The notes under the pieces were generated by a model. The model was not told the DNA's origin and ran no database searches. It saw only the letters and a program-made list of their open reading frames with translations. This document shows, in pieces, positions 60,229-64,000 of a DNA stretch of 64,000 bases. Numbering within the stretch: the first letter of the stretch is position 1; every line of letters begins with the position of its first letter. The stretch covers positions 186,001-250,000 of the forward strand of contig NZ_CCAT010000062.1 of NCBI RefSeq assembly GCF_000612845.1. Direction: 5' to 3'. A program made the position numbers and the translations under genes. Source of the DNA: Clostridium ihumii AP5. GTDB taxonomy: Bacteria; Bacillota; Clostridia; Clostridiales; Clostridiaceae.

Positions 60229-60735
60229 ATGACATTTAAAAATTTTTTGGAAAGTTGTATTTTAATTTCACTTATAATATTGTTTTCAATTTTTATTAGT
60301 CATTTTGTAGGATTTAAATTAATGTTCTTTATATTATCCATTTCATTTATGATATTATCTATTTTATTAAAAACTAATATTAAATTTCACGAGTATTTTA
60401 TAAAGAATACTAATAAAAATGAGTATAATAAATATTTGATAAGCAATGATATGAAAAGAAAACGAGTTAAAGAAAGTAATGTGGTATTTTGTTATGCATG
60501 GGCAGCTATTTTCTTATTAAATGGTATAACAACTTCTTCAAATCTTAAAATCAAAACTGATCTATTGAAATATTTTAGTTTCAATTTACTTTTAATAATT
60601 TCTATAGCAACTTTAGGTATAATACTTTTTAAAAAATGTAAGAATAAAAACTTGTATATAATAAGTTCTGTTATAATTATTATGATATTGATTTGTGTTA
60701 TTAGTGTACCTTTCTTATTATATAGGTTTGGATAA
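60229..60735 (+). CDS. Hypothetical membrane protein (168 aa)
   Basis: A 168-residue protein with about five hydrophobic helices (near 8-26, 28-46, 85-100, 112-132 and 142-165), separated by a basic, Asn-rich cytoplasmic loop (about 48-80). No family is recognised. Start at ATG after AAGGTGGTG. It stands alone, bounded by a long AT-rich gap and a terminator. A membrane accessory role is all that can be said. Confidence 0.6.
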   Translation: MTFKNFLESCILISLIILFSIFISHFVGFKLMFFILSISFMILSILLKTNIKFHEYFIKNTNKNEYNKYLISNDMKRKRVKESNVVFCYAWAAIFLLNGITTSSNLKIKTDLLKYFSFNLLLIISIATLGIILFKKCKNKNLYIISSVIIIMILICVISVPFLLYRFG

Positions 60736-60751
60736 GCAGATATATATTAAA

Positions 60752-60795
60752 TAAAGGAAAGATAATGTTTTGTTTCTTATCTTTCCTTTATTCGA
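60752..60795 (+). terminator. Hairpin terminator
   Basis: TAAAGGAAAGATAA pairs perfectly with TTATCTTTCCTTTA around an 11-nt loop; the T tail is short. Confidence 0.78.
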
Positions 60796-60934
60796 AATTG
60801 CATCTCTTTTGTAAATTTAATTAATTCAAAGATATAATATAGTTTTGTAAATATAATAGCAAAGCAAAGAGATTATTAGACAAAAACTTGATTTAAAGCA
60901 TACACTTATTTTAATGTTTAATGGTTTATTAGCA

Positions 60935-61738
60935 TTAAGTTAAGAATAAAAACATTTTTAACACATCAAAATAATCATTTGATTTATATTTTATAGTTAA
61001 GCCATCTTTAATAGTAACACCTGGATAAAAACTAGCTTTATAAGCATCGGTATGATTGCTATATTGAATTTCTATGTTGAATTCTTTAGGTAAAGTCTCT
61101 AGATATTCAGTTAAATTATTAGAATTAAATATTGTTTCTGTTATATTTAAAATGGTATCTTCTATAGTCTTTGGATGTAAATTTACTGCACTGCCACCTA
61201 TTCCTTCTTTGGTTACTATGGTTTCTATTTTATCATTGGTTCTTTTAACTTCATCACATAGGTTTTTATCGCCAGTTACAAGTACTAATGGTACTCCTGT
61301 ATATAGTGAAGTATAATAGTTTATTTTAAATTCACTTGCAATTTCTCCGTTTATTTTTATATAAGATATTTTAACAGGGTCCATTGTATGAGCAAGAGGA
61401 CTACCATTAGTTCCAGCAGCACAATGATATCCTATAAAAATAGAAGCATCAAAAGTATTATCTAAGCCTTCCATCATCAAATAAGGATGATATGCCCACC
61501 CTGTTATTAATGTTGTTTCTTGAGGTAAATCTCTATGCATTATATTTCTAGCAGAATCATGAGCATCTTTTATAACTATATGGTTAACTCCTGCATTTAA
61601 AGCTCCTGTGCAAGCTGAATTTACTTCTCTTGTTAATTGTAATTTAAAATCATTATAATCCTCTTCGCCTTTAGTCGTTTCTTTCCAATCACAAATATCA
61701 CTAACGCCTTCTATATCAGCACTTATAAATAATTTCAT
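60935..61738 (-). CDS. dppA: D-aminopeptidase DppA-like, M55 family
   Basis: A 267-residue M55 metallopeptidase. Zinc-binding and catalytic motifs are SADIEGV at the N-terminus, VIKDAHDSARN, and FIGYHCAAGTNGSPLAHTM. DppA of Bacillus subtilis is a D-specific aminopeptidase that cleaves D-Ala-containing dipeptides and supports growth on D-amino acid peptides or on peptidoglycan fragments. It is not in an operon with a dipeptide transporter here, but two OPT peptide transporters lie 2-8 kb upstream in the window. Start at ATG after AGGAGGAA. Confidence 0.9.
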   Translation of the reverse strand: MKLFISADIEGVSDICDWKETTKGEEDYNDFKLQLTREVNSACTGALNAGVNHIVIKDAHDSARNIMHRDLPQETTLITGWAYHPYLMMEGLDNTFDASIFIGYHCAAGTNGSPLAHTMDPVKISYIKINGEIASEFKINYYTSLYTGVPLVLVTGDKNLCDEVKRTNDKIETIVTKEGIGGSAVNLHPKTIEDTILNITETIFNSNNLTEYLETLPKEFNIEIQYSNHTDAYKASFYPGVTIKDGLTIKYKSNDYFDVLKMFLFLT

Positions 61739-61853
61739 TGTTATTCCTCCTTATATTTAGAGTTTAAATAATATAATCACTAAACCGCTATTTGTTTTGT
61801 AAATTGCTTTTAATATTTAATAAGACTTATTATAAAATAATAATATAAAAAAA

Positions 61854-62717
61854 TTATGCTTCCTCTTTTTGCTTACCCATTATAAGCTTTCTTATAACTT
61901 CTCCATCTTCTTCTCTTTTCTCCATAAGAGTCATTATTTTTCCGTTTAATTCATTTTCTCTTAAAGTTAGTTTTTCTTTATACTCTTGTTCTAAATTTAA
62001 AAGTTCTCGTTGGAAATCTAAGTTTAACTTTTCTTTTTCCATTTGTGAAATAGAAGTATTTTGGCTTTTTAGATTTTCTATATCTTTTTCATATTTGTCC
62101 TCTAATGCATTTAATTTATCTTTAGTTGATTCTAATAAAATATCTTTTTCTTTTATGTTAGAATTTAAATTCATTATATCTTTCTCTAAGTTTGATATAA
62201 ACTCCTTCATCTTAACTTCATTTTCTTTTATAGAATTAACTTCAAAAACTGCTTTTTCCATTTCTTTGTTTTTTTCTTCTAACATTTCATTAAAGCCTTT
62301 TAATTGATCTAAATCTCTATTTAAAGATTTTATTTTTTCGTCCCTCTTTTCAATTTCTTTATTTAATTCTTTAATTTTCTTGTTTTCTTCTTTAAGTTTA
62401 TTTACTTCCTCTTTTAACTCTTCAATTTCAGTTTCTTTTTTAGAATTAAACTCTTTATTTAAATTATTTAACTCTAATTCTTTTACTTTAGTTCTTTCTA
62501 CTGAATTTATAAAAATATCAACCATTCTATTAGTTAATGCTTGTAATTCATTTATATCTTCTGAAATATTTAGACTATCATCTTTAATAGAGTTTAACTC
62601 ATAGAACTTGATCATGGTTTCCATGAATTCTTTATTGTTAATCCCCTCTTTAATAGCTAAATTATTAAATTTATCCTTTAACTCATCACTTATTCTTACA
62701 CTGAAAGTTGTATCCAT
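61854..62717 (-). CDS. Ribbon-helix-helix protein with long coiled coil
   Basis: A 287-residue protein; the ATG follows AGGAGGA, and the earlier in-frame ATG lies upstream of that site. Residues 1-45 look like a ribbon-helix-helix DNA-binding domain (TTFSVRISDELKDKF then EGINNKEFMETMIKF). Residues about 60-270 are an uninterrupted charged coiled coil (heptads of L/I/V with K/E), followed by a basic end. The combination recalls KfrA-like or SMC-like accessory and segregation proteins and phage/plasmid regulators. Upstream lies a perfect 27-bp-arm palindrome, a natural operator for an RHH protein. Function is unknown. Confidence 0.75.
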   Translation of the reverse strand: MDTTFSVRISDELKDKFNNLAIKEGINNKEFMETMIKFYELNSIKDDSLNISEDINELQALTNRMVDIFINSVERTKVKELELNNLNKEFNSKKETEIEELKEEVNKLKEENKKIKELNKEIEKRDEKIKSLNRDLDQLKGFNEMLEEKNKEMEKAVFEVNSIKENEVKMKEFISNLEKDIMNLNSNIKEKDILLESTKDKLNALEDKYEKDIENLKSQNTSISQMEKEKLNLDFQRELLNLEQEYKEKLTLRENELNGKIMTLMEKREEDGEVIRKLIMGKQKEEA

Positions 62718-62763
62718 AAAAAATCCTCCTAAAATCAAAACTTATGTACACTTTTTATATAGA

Positions 62764-62820
62764 AATATTTATTGTAAACATTAAGTTTACTGTGTAAACT
62801 TAATGTTTACAATAAATATT
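62764..62820 (-). promoter_or_regulatory. Perfect 27-3-27 palindrome, probable RHH operator
   Basis: The two arms (62764-62790 and 62794-62820) are exact reverse complements with spacer TGT. Four hexamers GTAAAC or its complement GTTTAC start at 62774, 62785, 62794 and 62805, and a fifth GTAAAC lies at 62834. Phased repeats like these are typical of RHH operators. It lies 47-103 bp upstream of the RHH gene and would overlap its promoter, suggesting autoregulation. Confidence 0.8.
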
Positions 62821-63134
62821 ATAACACAAATAAGTAAACTTTGAAAAGAAAAACCTAAAATAATGCAATAAAACAATCTAACTCAATATAACTTTTATTA
62901 TATGGAGTTAGATTTTATATAGAAAAATATATAGAAATTTAAAATAATAAAAAGAGGAAGTAATTTTCTAGAAAAATAGCAAATTTAATAATTTAAGTTT
63001 TTTTCAATGAAAATTAAGTATAAAAAGAGGAAGCAATCTAAAAAATAAATACATTCATTTAAATTTCAAAAATGAAAAAAAGTTTTTTGTAAATGTATAA
63101 ATACTAGTTTGAAATAATTTTAAAAATTAAACAA
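62821..63134. other. Intergenic region with one hairpin and a duplicated 12-mer
   Basis: AATCTAACTC pairs perfectly with GAGTTAGATT (62875-62884 with 62905-62914), a possible terminator. AAAAAGAGGAAG occurs at 62949 and 63022, and again in reverse complement at the 3' end of the RHH gene (61857-61870). No ORF is supported. Confidence 0.45.
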
Positions 63135-63170
63135 AAAAATAAAGGCATATATTGATTTGCCTTTATTTTT
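63135..63170 (-). terminator. Terminator of the lipA/membrane-protein unit
   Basis: AAATAAAGGCA pairs with TGCCTTTATTT around a 10-nt loop; read on the minus strand it lies just after the stop at 63176 and ends in a T run. Confidence 0.85.
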
Positions 63171-63175
63171 AAAAT

Positions 63176-63736
63176 TTATGTTAAAAAATATATTATAAAA
63201 CATAGTAGTGATATCAATATATAAATGAGGAAGTATCTTTTCCATGCATTGTTTTTATTATTTTTAAGATACTCATTTATAAATAATATTATTTCATTTA
63301 TATCTTTCTTTTCAAATTTTAAATCACTTTTAAAGTTAAGAGAATTTTTGTTTATATTTGCTGTAACAAGAGTTCCTTTTAAATACAAATTTAAATAAAA
63401 GAAGTTGTTGTTTTTAAATTCTCTATATCCAATATTATGTGAATTAAATACATTAGTTATAATATCTTTTAATTCAACGTCTTTTGGATGATAAATAACA
63501 TAATCTTTACAAAATAAGCTCATTAAAAAAATCATCAAAATCATTTCTATTAAATAGCCTAAAGAATATGAATCATTTACTACAAATTCTGTTATTATAA
63601 GTGGGATTATAAAACAAATAAATGTATTAAGTTCTATTACAGAGTTTTTCTTAAATAATATTAAAAATGAGTATATTAAAGAACCTACACCTAATGTAAA
63701 AGCTAGAACTCTTATTGCATCAATAAAGACTAACAC
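63176..63736 (-). CDS. Hypothetical membrane protein (186 aa)
   Basis: A 186-residue protein with about three hydrophobic segments at the N-terminus (about 6-26, 35-50, 58-75), a soluble central region (about 85-155), and a C-terminal TM helix (about 166-185). No family is recognised. The GTG start overlaps the stop region of lipA by 7 nt, so it is the downstream partner of lipA by translational coupling. No separate ribosome binding site is visible, and a slightly later start is possible. Confidence 0.6.
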   Translation of the reverse strand: MLVFIDAIRVLAFTLGVGSLIYSFLILFKKNSVIELNTFICFIIPLIITEFVVNDSYSLGYLIEMILMIFLMSLFCKDYVIYHPKDVELKDIITNVFNSHNIGYREFKNNNFFYLNLYLKGTLVTANINKNSLNFKSDLKFEKKDINEIILFINEYLKNNKNNAWKRYFLIYILISLLCFIIYFLT

Positions 63737-64000
63737 GATGTTAATTGTATATTATGTGAACAATCTAAAGCTTCTTTAGCATTATAAGAACTTCTTACGA
63801 GTGGTGAGGAAGCAATATATTTAAATCCCATGTCCATACCAATTTTCTTGTATTTTTCAAATTGTTCTGGTGTTATATAGTCAACTAATTCTGCGTGATT
63901 TTTTGAAGGTTGAAGATATTGACCTATAGTTACGATATCACACTTATGTTCTTTTAAATCTTTAAGAAGTTCTATGACTTCAGCTTCATTTTCGCCAAGA
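63730..64000 (-). CDS. lipA: Lipoyl synthase LipA, C-terminal 90 residues (5' end outside window)
   Basis: The minus-strand frame open to the right edge encodes LGENEAEVIELLKDLKEHKC, then DIVTIGQYLQPSKNHAELVD, then FKYIASSPLVRSSYNA and the stop. These are the diagnostic C-terminal motifs of lipoyl synthase, a radical-SAM enzyme that inserts two sulfurs into octanoyl chains; the R-S-S-Y serine ligates the auxiliary iron-sulfur cluster in the family. The radical-SAM CxxxCxxC lies outside the window. A membrane protein gene overlaps its stop. Confidence 0.9.
   Translation of the reverse strand, partial: LGENEAEVIELLKDLKEHKCDIVTIGQYLQPSKNHAELVDYITPEQFEKYKKIGMDMGFKYIASSPLVRSSYNAKEALDCSHNIQLTSC

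Overview
The window is a 64 kb piece of a very AT-rich Firmicute chromosome, most likely Clostridium sensu stricto. The evidence is strong AGGAGG-type ribosome binding sites, frequent TTG/GTG starts, intrinsic terminators after nearly every transcript, an adenine riboswitch, CcpA cre-like and Fur-box-like sites, an ECF ThiW component, corrinoid adenosyltransferase and a 2-hydroxyacyl-CoA dehydratase/activase pair. No rRNA, tRNA, CRISPR array, replication origin or intact insertion sequence was seen. Most of it is ordinary chromosomal sequence with short operons.

Layout. 0-6.7 kb: the end of a WYL regulator, a DJ-1-like protein, a DUF1835 protein, a nuclease with a RAMA-like tail, and a thioredoxin-domain YyaL protein. 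6.7-12.3 kb: a CPBP protease, an acyl-ACP thioesterase, an adenine-riboswitch-controlled amidohydrolase, and a rhodanese plus CoA-disulfide-reductase operon. 12.6-18.9 kb: signalling genes (GGDEF protein, response regulator/kinase with a small secreted protein, PadR with an HAAS-SEDS fusion). 19-22.7 kb: a long inverted repeat followed by a zinc-ribbon peptide, PLD-helicase and MazG-like cassette. 22.9-26.9 kb: a rifamycin-phosphotransferase-like enzyme and a MATE exporter behind a promoter whose spacer is a Fur-box-like sequence. 27-41.8 kb: mixed housekeeping and unknown genes, including an orphan DptF-like ATPase with an extra N-terminal domain, ThiW, a MerR-methyltransferase fusion, DegV, MsrA and CobO. 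42-48.3 kb: a chemotaxis receptor, a GH73 hydrolase and the 2-hydroxyacyl-CoA dehydratase-type pair.

48.4-59 kb is the most interesting part. An intramembrane protease is followed by an HTH-TPR (RRNPP-type) regulator under a near-consensus promoter. Right after it lies a 71-residue secreted peptide precursor carrying three copies of SEDPPVL(M/R)N and a fourth degenerate copy. This looks like a peptide quorum-sensing circuit with a multi-copy pheromone. A tyrosine recombinase with a 12-6-12 palindrome upstream comes next, and then a tandem duplication of an OPT oligopeptide transporter plus a PqqD-like (peptide-binding fold) protein. A link between the pheromone and these transporters is only an inference from proximity.

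59-64 kb: dUTPase, a membrane protein, the D-aminopeptidase DppA, a ribbon-helix-helix/coiled-coil protein with a perfect 27-bp-arm palindrome upstream, a small membrane protein, and the C-terminal end of lipoyl synthase running off the window.
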